A stretch of 64,000 nt of DNA, from NCBI RefSeq assembly GCF_001981305.1, contig NZ_MSCW01000005.1:124001-188000 (forward strand). Reading direction: 5' to 3'. Shown one piece after another: positions 30,067 through 37,946 of the stretch. The notes under the pieces are model-generated. The model had not been told where the DNA came from, did no database searches, and saw only the letters and a program-made list of their open reading frames with translations. Origin of the DNA: Marinobacter lutaoensis (lineage in GTDB: Bacteria > Pseudomonadota > Gammaproteobacteria > Pseudomonadales > Oleiphilaceae). Within the stretch, counting starts at the first letter, position 1. Every line of letters begins with the position of its first letter. The position numbers and the translations under genes were made by a program.

Positions 30067-30097
30067 CGCAAACGAATTTACTAGCGGGACAACTACT

Positions 30098-31264
30098 ATG
30101 AATTTGCACGAATATCAGGGCAAGCAGCTGTTCGCCGAATACGGTCTGCCTGTGTCCAAAGGCATTGCCTGCGATACTCCCGAGGAAGCCATGGCTGCCG
30201 CCGATCAGATCGGCGGTGATGGCTGGGTTGTCAAGGCCCAGGTTCACGCCGGTGGCCGCGGCAAGGCCGGTGGCGTGAAACTGGTCAAGAGCAAGGAAGA
30301 AATCCGCGAGTTCGCCGAGAAGTGGCTGGGCAAGAACCTGGTCACCTACCAGACTGACGAAAAAGGTCAGCCGGTCAGCAAGATCCTGGTCGAGTCCCTG
30401 ACCGACATCGAGAAGGAGCTGTACCTGGGCGCGGTCGTGGACCGTGGTTCCCGCCGGATTGTGTTCATGGCCTCCACCGAAGGTGGTGTTGAAATCGAGA
30501 AAGTGGCCGAGGAAACGCCGGAAAAAATCCTGAAGGCCGAGATCGACCCGCTGGTGGGCGCGCAGCCGTACCAGGGCCGTGAGCTGGCATTCAAACTGGG
30601 CCTGGAAGGCAAGCAGATCGGTCAGTTCACCAAGATTTTCCTGGGCCTGGCCAAGCTGTTCGAGGACTATGACCTGTCCCTGCTGGAAATCAACCCGCTG
30701 GTGATCACCCCGGCCGGTGACCTGCACTGCCTGGATGCCAAGGTGAACGTGGACGGCAACGCCCTGTATCGCCAGAAGAAAATCCAGGAAATGCACGACC
30801 CCTCCCAGGAAGATCCCCGGGAAGCCGAAGCCGCCAAGTGGGAGCTCAACTACGTGGCCCTGGACGGCAACATCGGCTGCATGGTCAACGGTGCTGGCCT
30901 GGCCATGGGCACCATGGACATCATCAAGCTGCACGGCGGCCAGCCGGCCAACTTCCTGGACGTGGGCGGCGGCGCGACCAAGGAGCGTGTCTCCGAAGCG
31001 TTCAAAATCATCCTGTCCGACGACAACGTTAAGGCCGTTCTGGTCAACATCTTCGGCGGTATCGTGCGCTGTGACATGATCGCCGAGGGCATCATTGGCG
31101 CGGTGAAGGAAGTGGGCGTCAACGTTCCTGTGGTGGTGCGTCTGGAAGGCAACAACGCTGAACTGGGCGCCAAGGTCCTGGCCGACAGTGGCCTGAACAT
31201 CATTGCCGCCACCAGCCTGGTGGATGCCGCAGAGCAAGTCGTCAAAGCCGCAGGGGGTAAGTAA
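30098..31264 (+). CDS. sucC: Succinyl-CoA synthetase beta subunit SucC
   Basis: 388 residues, ATP-grasp subunit of succinyl-CoA synthetase (ADP-forming). It starts [34 protein letters not shown] binds nucleotide, [15 protein letters not shown] and [14 protein letters not shown] follow, and the C-terminal CoA-ligase half has [17 protein letters not shown]. The ATG at 30098 is the conserved start; the longer frame overlaps lpd. The stop shares one base with the sucD start, so translation is coupled. Confidence 0.97.
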   Translation: MNLHEYQGKQLFAEYGLPVSKGIACDTPEEAMAAADQIGGDGWVVKAQVHAGGRGKAGGVKLVKSKEEIREFAEKWLGKNLVTYQTDEKGQPVSKILVESLTDIEKELYLGAVVDRGSRRIVFMASTEGGVEIEKVAEETPEKILKAEIDPLVGAQPYQGRELAFKLGLEGKQIGQFTKIFLGLAKLFEDYDLSLLEINPLVITPAGDLHCLDAKVNVDGNALYRQKKIQEMHDPSQEDPREAEAAKWELNYVALDGNIGCMVNGAGLAMGTMDIIKLHGGQPANFLDVGGGATKERVSEAFKIILSDDNVKAVLVNIFGGIVRCDMIAEGIIGAVKEVGVNVPVVVRLEGNNAELGAKVLADSGLNIIAATSLVDAAEQVVKAAGGK

Positions 31265-32136
31265 TGAGCATCCTGATCAACAAAGACACCAAGGTAATCT
31301 GCCAGGGCTTTACCGGCTCCCAGGGCACGTTCCACTCCGAGCAGGCGATCGCCTATGGCACCCAGATGGTGGGTGGTGTCAGCCCCGGTAAGGGGGGGAC
31401 CGAGCACCTGGGTCTGCCGGTGTTCAACACCGTGCGTGAGGCCGTCGAAAAGACCGGCGCCGACGCCAGCGTGATCTACGTTCCGGCTCCGTTCTGTAAG
31501 GATGCCATCATTGAGGCGGCGGATGCCGGCATCAAGCTGATCGTCTGTATCACCGAGGGCATTCCGACCATCGACATGCTGTACGCGAAGGAGTACGTCG
31601 ATCGCAAGGGCGTCCGGATGATTGGTCCGAACTGTCCGGGTGTGATCACGCCGGAGGAATGCAAGATCGGTATCATGCCGGGCCACATCCACAAGAAGGG
31701 CAAGGTGGGCATTGTGTCCCGCTCCGGTACCCTGACCTATGAGGCGGTCAAGCAGACCACCGACTTTGGCTTTGGCCAGTCCACCTGCGTGGGCATCGGT
31801 GGCGACCCGATCCCGGGTTCCAACTTCATCGACATTCTGAAGCTGTTCCAGGAAGATCCGGAGACCGAAGCCATCGTGATGATCGGTGAAATCGGTGGTA
31901 CCGCTGAAGAAGAGGCCGCGGCCTTCATCAAGGAGAACGTGACCAAACCGGTGGTGTCCTACATCGCGGGCGTGACCGCACCTCCGGGCAAGCGGATGGG
32001 CCACGCCGGCGCCATCATCGCCGGTGGTAAGGGCACTGCGGACGAGAAGTTCGCTGCGCTTGAAGACGCCGGTGTCAAGACCGTGCGCAGCCTGGCCGAA
32101 ATCGGCAAGGCACTGAAGGAAGTGACAGGCTGGTAA
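31264..32136 (+). CDS. sucD: Succinyl-CoA synthetase alpha subunit SucD
   Basis: 290 residues. CoA-binding N-terminal half ([36 protein letters not shown]) and the phosphohistidine active site in [17 protein letters not shown]. It pairs with SucC for substrate-level phosphorylation, converting succinyl-CoA to succinate and returning substrate to SdhABCD. It is the last gene of the cluster, followed by a strong terminator. Confidence 0.97.
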   Translation: MSILINKDTKVICQGFTGSQGTFHSEQAIAYGTQMVGGVSPGKGGTEHLGLPVFNTVREAVEKTGADASVIYVPAPFCKDAIIEAADAGIKLIVCITEGIPTIDMLYAKEYVDRKGVRMIGPNCPGVITPEECKIGIMPGHIHKKGKVGIVSRSGTLTYEAVKQTTDFGFGQSTCVGIGGDPIPGSNFIDILKLFQEDPETEAIVMIGEIGGTAEEEAAAFIKENVTKPVVSYIAGVTAPPGKRMGHAGAIIAGGKGTADEKFAALEDAGVKTVRSLAEIGKALKEVTGW

Positions 32137-32152
32137 TCGGCCCGCTGTCCGG

Positions 32153-32195
32153 CAAAACCCTCGGCATCGCTGGTGCCGGGGGTTTTTGTTTTTTG
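32153..32195 (+). terminator. Intrinsic terminator of the sdh-suc operon
   Basis: Stem AAAACCCTCGGCA against TGCCGGGGGTTTT (about 32154-32166 with 32174-32186, one G-U), followed by T-runs to 32195. It lies 17 nt after the sucD stop. Confidence 0.87.
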
Positions 32196-32205
32196 GCCGG
32201 TCGCC

Positions 32206-32234
32206 TTAACGGCGCATCGGGATCGGACTATAAT
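32206..32234 (+). promoter_or_regulatory. Sigma-70 promoter of trpS
   Basis: TTAACG (32206-32211), 17-nt spacer, perfect TATAAT (32229-32234). It sits between the sucD terminator and the trpS ribosome binding site. Confidence 0.7.
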
Positions 32235-32290
32235 GCCCGGTCAGCTTTGTTTTAAGGCGTGTTTCATTCGCAATATAAGGAGTTCGTACT

Positions 32291-33505
32291 TTGAGTTCTG
32301 TCGATTCCCAGCAGCGCGTATTGTCGGGCATGCGGCCGACCGGAAAGCTCCATCTGGGTCACTACCATGGAGTGCTGAAGAACTGGGTCAAGCTCCAGCA
32401 CGAGTATGAGTGCTTCTTCTTTGTTGCGGACTGGCACGCCCTGACCACCCAGTACGACGACCCTTCCGGTATCGAACAGAGCGTCTGGGACATGGTGATC
32501 GACTGGCTCGCGGCCGGCGTCAATCCGGGCTCCTCCACCCTGTTCATCCAGTCCCAGGTACCTGAGCATGCGGAACTGCATCTGCTGTTGTCGATGATCA
32601 CCCCCCTGGGTTGGCTGGAGCGGATTCCCACCTATAAGGACCAGCAGGAGAAGCTGCGGGAGAAAGATCTGGCGACCTACGGTTTTCTGGGCTACCCGTT
32701 GCTCCAGACCGCCGATATCCTGATCTATCGCGCGGGTAAGGTGCCGGTGGGTGCGGACCAAGTGTCCCACGTTGAAATCACCCGCGAGATCGCCCGTCGC
32801 TTCAACCACCTTTATGGCCGCGAACCGGGATTCGAGGAGCAGGCGGAGGCCGCCATCGTGAAGATGGGCAAGAAGAACGCCAAGCTGTATCGCACCCTGA
32901 AAAAACGGTATCAGGAGGAAGGCGATCTGGAGGCGCTGGAAACGGCGCGGGCCCTGCTCAAAGAGCAGCAGAACATTTCCCTGGGCGACCGGGAGCGGCT
33001 GTACGGTTACATCGAAGGCGGTGGCAAGGTCATCCTGCCCGAGCCTCAGCCGCTGCTGACGCCGGAGTCCAAGATGCCGGGTCTGGACGGTCAGAAGATG
33101 TCCAAGTCCTACAACAACACCATCGGTCTGAGAGAAGAGCCGGACAGCGTGGCGCAAAAAATCCGCACCATGCAAACCGACCCCCAGCGGGTCCGCCGGA
33201 CCGACCCCGGCGAGCCGGACAAATGCCCGGTCTGGGGCCTGCACCGGATCTACTCCGATGCCGATACTCAGGAGTGGGTACAAACCGGCTGCCGCAGCGC
33301 CGGCATCGGTTGCCTGGACTGCAAGAAGCCGCTGATCGATGCCATCGTCGAGGAGCAACGCCCGTTGCACGAACGGGCTCGGGAGTACGAGAACAATCCG
33401 GATCTGGTGCATTCCATCCTGCAGGAAGGTTGCGAGCAGGCCCGGGACGCCGCCCGCGACACCCTGGAAGAGGTCCGGGCCGCGATGGGGCTGAGCTACC
33501 GCTGA
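32291..33505 (+). CDS. trpS: Tryptophanyl-tRNA synthetase
   Basis: 404 residues, class I aminoacyl-tRNA synthetase. The HIGH-type motif is KLHLGHYHG near residue 21 and the KMSKS motif is GQKMSKSYNN. The only start that keeps the N-terminal strand is TTG at 32291, supported by AAGGAG (32278-32283); the next in-frame ATG falls just before the HIGH motif. Between the two motifs is a charged insert (KLYRTLKKRYQEEGDLEALE, EQQNISLGDRERLYGYIEG) that makes it about 70 residues longer than the E. coli enzyme. The C-terminal part carries CRSAGIGCLDCKKPL. It is first gene of a rightward run with scpAB and rluB. Confidence 0.93.
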   Translation: MSSVDSQQRVLSGMRPTGKLHLGHYHGVLKNWVKLQHEYECFFFVADWHALTTQYDDPSGIEQSVWDMVIDWLAAGVNPGSSTLFIQSQVPEHAELHLLLSMITPLGWLERIPTYKDQQEKLREKDLATYGFLGYPLLQTADILIYRAGKVPVGADQVSHVEITREIARRFNHLYGREPGFEEQAEAAIVKMGKKNAKLYRTLKKRYQEEGDLEALETARALLKEQQNISLGDRERLYGYIEGGGKVILPEPQPLLTPESKMPGLDGQKMSKSYNNTIGLREEPDSVAQKIRTMQTDPQRVRRTDPGEPDKCPVWGLHRIYSDADTQEWVQTGCRSAGIGCLDCKKPLIDAIVEEQRPLHERAREYENNPDLVHSILQEGCEQARDAARDTLEEVRAAMGLSYR

Positions 33506-33558
33506 CTGCCTGAATCCGGCCTGGGGACCCAGGCCGGCGTGTTCCCCGGGGGAAGGCC

Positions 33559-34386
33559 ATGACGGACGACAACCAGATCACCACGGAAACGGAATCGGTC
33601 CCGGCGCAGGCAGCGCCGATCGCGGTGGTCTCCGGCAAGCCGGTTCTGGACCTTCCCAAGGATCTCTATATTCCGCCGGATGCCCTGGCGGTATTTCTGG
33701 AGGCGTTCGAAGGCCCGCTGGACCTGCTGCTGTATCTGATCCGGCGCCACAATATGGACATCCTGGATATCGACGTTTCCGAGATCACCCGCCAGTACAT
33801 GGATTACATCAGCGCGGTGGAGTCCATGCGCTTCGAGCTGGCGGCGGAGTACCTGGTAATGGCCGCCACCCTCGCGGAAATCAAATCCAGGATGCTGCTG
33901 CCGCGCCAGGACAGCGAGGACGAGGACGAGATCGATCCCCGGGCTGAGCTGATCCGCCGCCTCCAGCAGTACGAACGTTTCAAGAAAGCGGCGGAGGACA
34001 TGGACACACTGCCCCGCATGGAGCGGGACACCTTTGCCGCCTCTGCCGCCTTGCCCAGGTTGCCCTCGAGCCAGCCGCACCCGGACGTGGATCTGCGGGA
34101 GCTGTTGCTGGCCCTGCAGGGGGTTCTGCGCCGGGCGGACCTGTTCACCAGCCACCAAGTAGAGCGGGAGGTGCTGTCCACCCGCGAGCGGATGTCCCAT
34201 ATCCTGGCGGCTCTGCAGGACGACCGGTTTGTGTCCTTCGAACGCCTGTTTTCACCGGAGGAGGGGCGGCTGGGCGTGGTGGTCACGTTTCTGGCCACAC
34301 TGGAGCTGGTGAAGGAACAGCTTATTGAAATCGTCCAGGCGGAGACGTTCGGCCCCATCCATGTCCGGGCCCGGGCGGCCAATTGA
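33559..34386 (+). CDS. scpA: Segregation and condensation protein ScpA (kleisin)
   Basis: 275 residues. The kleisin links SMC heads and recruits ScpB in chromosome condensation. The diagnostic N-terminal block is FEGPLDLLLYLIRRHNMDI followed by QYMDYISAVESM and AAEYLVMAATLAEIKSRMLLP. An acidic linker comes next, and the C-terminal winged helix includes VVTFLATLELVKEQLIEIVQ. About 45 extra residues precede the conserved domain. GGGGGAAGG precedes the ATG. Its partner smc lies 3.5 kb downstream rather than adjacent. Confidence 0.93.
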   Translation: MTDDNQITTETESVPAQAAPIAVVSGKPVLDLPKDLYIPPDALAVFLEAFEGPLDLLLYLIRRHNMDILDIDVSEITRQYMDYISAVESMRFELAAEYLVMAATLAEIKSRMLLPRQDSEDEDEIDPRAELIRRLQQYERFKKAAEDMDTLPRMERDTFAASAALPRLPSSQPHPDVDLRELLLALQGVLRRADLFTSHQVEREVLSTRERMSHILAALQDDRFVSFERLFSPEEGRLGVVVTFLATLELVKEQLIEIVQAETFGPIHVRARAAN

Positions 34387-34422
34387 ACAGCCGGGAAAGC
34401 GTGTGAAGGTCAGAGTCGAGTC

Positions 34423-35049
34423 ATGAACGAAGAGCAACTGTCGCGGATTCAGGCAATTGCGGAAGCGGCCTTGCTTGCCGCGGGCAAGCCGCTGTCGCTG
34501 GAACAGTTACGGGAATTGTTTGCCGAGGAGGAGCGCCCGTCCCGCCAGGCCATGGAACACGCCATGGTCCGGCTCGAAGCGGCCTGTGAAGGGCGGGGGT
34601 TTGAACTGAAACAGGTGGCCAGCGGATACCGGCTTCAGGTTCGCGAGGAATTCGCGCCTTGGGTGGCCCGGCTGTTCGAGGAGAAACCGCAGCGTTATTC
34701 CCGGGCCCTGCTGGAAACCCTGGCGCTCATTGCCTATCGCCAGCCCATTACCCGGGGCGAGATCGAGGAGATTCGGGGGGTTACGGTAAGCAGCAATATC
34801 ATCCGAACCCTGCTTGAGCGAGAGTGGGTGCGCGTGGTCGGGCACCGGGACGTTCCAGGCCGTCCCGCCATGTACGCGACCACTCGTCAGTTCCTGGACT
34901 ATTTCAACCTGACCAGCCTGGACCAGTTGCCGCCGCTGTCGGACATCCGGGACCTCGAGGAAATCGGTCGGGAGATCGAGCAGAACATGCAGGGCGAGAT
35001 CGAGCTCGACACCCCGGAAGCGACCTCCTCGGATCCGACGCTTCACTGA
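34423..35049 (+). CDS. scpB: Segregation and condensation protein ScpB
   Basis: 208 residues, two winged-helix domains. LSRIQAIAEAALLAAGKPL opens the first; the second carries YSRALLETLALIAYRQPITRGEIEEIRGV and GHRDVPGRPAMYATTRQFLDYFNL, all typical. ScpB dimers bind ScpA and complete the SMC-ScpAB condensin. It starts 36 nt after scpA and precedes rluB, the common scpA-scpB-rluB order. Confidence 0.94.
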   Translation: MNEEQLSRIQAIAEAALLAAGKPLSLEQLRELFAEEERPSRQAMEHAMVRLEAACEGRGFELKQVASGYRLQVREEFAPWVARLFEEKPQRYSRALLETLALIAYRQPITRGEIEEIRGVTVSSNIIRTLLEREWVRVVGHRDVPGRPAMYATTRQFLDYFNLTSLDQLPPLSDIRDLEEIGREIEQNMQGEIELDTPEATSSDPTLH

Positions 35050-35083
35050 CGTTTCAAGCCTGTTTACACCAAGGATTCATATC

Positions 35084-36052
35084 ATGGCACCAAAGCAACG
35101 ACGCCAGCGGCCGGTCATGTCACCGGCCGGCGCCTCCCAGGACGCTCCGGAACGTGTCCAGAAACTGCTGGCTCGCGCCGGGGTTGGCTCCCGGCGGGAA
35201 ATTGAAGGCTGGATGACGGAAGGGCGCCTGACGGTCAACGGAGAACCGGCCGTGCCGGGTCAGAAAGCCACGGTCCAGGACCGTTTCGAACTGGATGGCC
35301 GGCGCCTGGAGGTTTCCGGCGCCAGCCAGCCGGTACGGCGGGTCCTGATGTACAACAAGCCGGAAGGCGAGGTCACGACCCGCAAGGACCCCGAAGGCCG
35401 GCCAACGGTCTTCGACCGGCTGCCGCGGCTCCGGGAACACCGTTGGGTGTCCATCGGCCGGCTCGACATTAACACCACCGGCCTGGTCCTGTTTACCACC
35501 GATGGCGAGCTGGCCAACCGCCTCATGCACCCCTCGAATCAGGTGGATCGTGAGTATGCCGTTCGGGTGTTCGGTGAGGTCGACGAGGCCATGATCCAGC
35601 GTCTGCTGGAGGGCGTCCTGCTGGAGGACGGTGTGGCCCGGTTTACCGATATCACGCCGGCCGGGGGCACCGGTCACAACCAATGGTTCCACGTCACCCT
35701 GCTGGAGGGGCGTAACCGGGAGGTGCGTCGGCTGTGGGAATCCCAGGGGGTGAAGGTGAGTCGCCTGAAGCGGGTGCGCTACGGGCCGGTGATCCTGCCC
35801 AGCCGGCTGAAGATGGGGCAGTGGGAAGAACTGGATCAGAAAGCCGTGGATGCCCTCAGTCGTGCGGTCGGCCTGACGCCGGTGCCGATCCCGCCAAAGA
35901 CCCCGGGAGAGAAGGCGGCGCAGGAGCGCCGACGCCGTAAACAGCCGGGCCGGCCAGTGCGCAGGTCTGGAGTGGAACGCTGGCAGGTGGACGACAGCCG
36001 CCCCGCCGGAACCCAGCGACCGCCGCGTCGGCGCCCAGGAGGGCGGGACTAG
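35084..36052 (+). CDS. rluB: 23S rRNA pseudouridine synthase RluB
   Basis: 322 residues. N-terminal S4 RNA-binding domain (RVQKLLARAGVGSRREIEGWM), then the RsuA-family catalytic core with the catalytic Asp in GRLDINTTGLVLFTTDGEL and HVTLLEGRNREVRRLWESQG. The C-terminus is a basic, Arg/Pro-rich tail. The likely target is U2605 of 23S rRNA, by family. AAGGA precedes the ATG. Its stop is one base away from the stop of the convergent diguanylate cyclase gene. Confidence 0.92.
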   Translation: MAPKQRRQRPVMSPAGASQDAPERVQKLLARAGVGSRREIEGWMTEGRLTVNGEPAVPGQKATVQDRFELDGRRLEVSGASQPVRRVLMYNKPEGEVTTRKDPEGRPTVFDRLPRLREHRWVSIGRLDINTTGLVLFTTDGELANRLMHPSNQVDREYAVRVFGEVDEAMIQRLLEGVLLEDGVARFTDITPAGGTGHNQWFHVTLLEGRNREVRRLWESQGVKVSRLKRVRYGPVILPSRLKMGQWEELDQKAVDALSRAVGLTPVPIPPKTPGEKAAQERRRRKQPGRPVRRSGVERWQVDDSRPAGTQRPPRRRPGGRD

Positions 36053-36053
36053 T

Positions 36054-36983
36054 TCAGCCGATGGCGGGGAACACCCGGGTCTGGTTTCTGCCCGCCTGTT
36101 TCGCCCGATACAGGGCTTCGTCCGCCCGGGCCAGCCATTGCTCCGGGCCTTCGCCGGCCAGATGGGTGGCGACGCCGCAACTGGCGGTGATGCGCAGAGG
36201 GGCTCCGACGAGCCGGTCCAGGGCCAGGCTGGCCAGGGCGAGCCGGATCCGCTCAGCAGCCTCCCGGGCGTGGGGCGCGTCCGTGTGGGGCAGCAACACG
36301 GCGAATTCCTCGCCGCCAAACCGGTAAACCCGGTCGGAATTGCGCAGGGTCCGGGTCAGGCCGTCAGCGCTCATGCGCAGGACCTGGTCGCCAATCAGGT
36401 GGCCGTGGGTATCGTTGACCGCCTTGAAGTGATCCAGGTCTACAAGGATCAGGGAATGGCTCTCGTTGTGGCGATCGGCCAGGTGGCAGATTCGGCCCAG
36501 ATCCTCGTCCAGCGCCCGACGGTTGGGAACGCCGGTGAGGGTGTCGGTGAGGGCCATCTGCTCCAGGGCGATGAACCTGCAGGCGTTCCGGATCGGGCAG
36601 ATCGCTGCTCCGATGAACACTTCGATGGCTTCCAGCTCCTCTTCCGAAAACCGGGTTCTCCGGTGCAGCTCCAGGTAGCCGTACAGCTCACCCTCCAGGT
36701 TCAAACGATACTCCGCCCGGTGCGGGCCACCCATGCCGGTCCTGAAGACAAATTCCTGACGGGCGATGGTATGGCGGTACATCATGGCTTCGAAAGGTAC
36801 GATGTCCGCCATTTCCTCGGCCAGCACGCCGAGCTGGTCCTCCAGGGACAGGGTGGTGGCTAGGCGTCGCGCCAGACGGATCAGGACATCGGGGCTGTTG
36901 TTCCATTCCTGCCAGGCCTGTTTCAGGGCGGCGAGCTTTTGCGGCTGGTTGCCCGGCCTGGTCATGGACGAGATATGTTTCAC
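36054..36983 (-). CDS. GAF-like sensor diguanylate cyclase (GGDEF)
   Basis: 309 residues, soluble. The N-terminal part (about 30-135) looks like a GAF-type sensor (DQLGVLAEEMADIVPFEAMM, GELYGYLELHRRTRFSEEEL). The GGDEF domain follows from LTDTLTGVPNRRALDEDL; the active motif is GGEEF and the inhibitory site RNSD lies five residues before it, so feedback by c-di-GMP is likely. It makes c-di-GMP from two GTP. The ATG at 36983 is in a good context but without a strong RBS. The upstream region is unusually AT-rich. Confidence 0.9.
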   Translation of the reverse strand: MKHISSMTRPGNQPQKLAALKQAWQEWNNSPDVLIRLARRLATTLSLEDQLGVLAEEMADIVPFEAMMYRHTIARQEFVFRTGMGGPHRAEYRLNLEGELYGYLELHRRTRFSEEELEAIEVFIGAAICPIRNACRFIALEQMALTDTLTGVPNRRALDEDLGRICHLADRHNESHSLILVDLDHFKAVNDTHGHLIGDQVLRMSADGLTRTLRNSDRVYRFGGEEFAVLLPHTDAPHAREAAERIRLALASLALDRLVGAPLRITASCGVATHLAGEGPEQWLARADEALYRAKQAGRNQTRVFPAIG

Positions 36984-37129
36984 AGCGGTCTTCTCTGTCG
37001 CGGCATAGGTTTGGGCGATAGAAAGCAGACATCATGCCTAAAATATTTTTTTCTTTTTTATCAATAAAATATAAAAATATATTTAAGTGTTTTGTAGAAT
37101 TTTTCGGCGAATGACGGGCGGGGGCCGTC

Positions 37130-37153
37130 AAAAAACCGGCAGGAATTTGCCGG
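37130..37153 (-). terminator. Intrinsic terminator on the minus strand, no known gene before it
   Basis: Minus strand: stem CCGGCA / TGCCGG (37148-37153 with 37136-37141), 6-nt loop, then TTTTTT (37130-37135). No minus-strand gene ends here, so it may end a small RNA or antisense transcript from the gntR leader, or stop transcription entering the cyclase gene's control region. Confidence 0.5.
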
Positions 37154-37264
37154 GCGTGGTTCCAGGGGGCGAGAACCCCGTGGGCAGGGGTGGGGCCGCG
37201 CCCGGGCTGTGGTAAACTGCTGCGCCTGAGTGTGTCATGTCAATGGATGGAGAGCGGCGGGTCT

Positions 37265-37945
37265 ATGAGGTTTCAGGCTCCGGAAAGTTTATCGGAACAG
37301 ATTGCCCAGCACTTGGGGCAGCGAATCGTGGTTCGTGACCTCAAGCCGGGTGAGCGCATCCAGGAGCTGAAGGTGGCCGGTGAGCTCAACGTCAGCCGTG
37401 GATCGGTTCGGGAGGCGCTGCTGATTCTGGAACGCCGGCACCTGATTCAGATCTACCCCCGGCGCGGGGCGGTGGTGTCGGCCTTGACCGTGGACAGTGT
37501 CAACAACCTCTACGACATCTACATCGACTTGCTGTGTATGCTGGGCCGAAAGGTACTGGAGCGCTGGTCCGGAGATGCCCTGGGCGGTGTCATGGGGCAG
37601 GTCAGGGAACTGCAGGCGGTGATCGACGCGCTCAACTCGGACAGTCCGGACGCCGCGGAACAGGTGATCGAGGCCGGCTTCGGCGTGATGCGCTACGCCT
37701 ACCGTCTGGTGGAAAATCCCTATCTTGAGGAAACCCTGGAAAACTTCCGTCCAGCCATCAGCCGGACTTACTTCGTGGCCCTGGAACATTTTCGCGAGGA
37801 AATCGATGAAACCGCACGCTTCTTTCGCCAACTGGCCGAGGCCGCGGTCGACGGAGACGCCGGGCGTCTGCAGGCGGTGATCCAGGCATTCGGCGAACAT
37901 CAGCGCCGTCTGGTGCTGAGCATCCTGCAGCGGGAGAATGTCTGA
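37265..37945 (+). CDS. GntR family transcriptional regulator (FadR/FCD type)
   Basis: 226 residues. N-terminal winged helix with the GntR signature GERIQELKVAGELNVSRGSV followed by REALLILERRHLIQIYPRRG, then an all-helical FCD-like effector domain (about 85-220). The ATG at 37265 is preferred because GGAGAG lies upstream and MRFQAPESLSEQIAQ begins the conserved part. A -10-like TAAACT lies at 37212-37217. It directly precedes smc (1-nt gap), an order also known in Pseudomonas, though a regulatory link to SMC is not established. The effector is unknown. Confidence 0.87.
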   Translation: MRFQAPESLSEQIAQHLGQRIVVRDLKPGERIQELKVAGELNVSRGSVREALLILERRHLIQIYPRRGAVVSALTVDSVNNLYDIYIDLLCMLGRKVLERWSGDALGGVMGQVRELQAVIDALNSDSPDAAEQVIEAGFGVMRYAYRLVENPYLEETLENFRPAISRTYFVALEHFREEIDETARFFRQLAEAAVDGDAGRLQAVIQAFGEHQRRLVLSILQRENV

Positions 37946-37946
37946 C

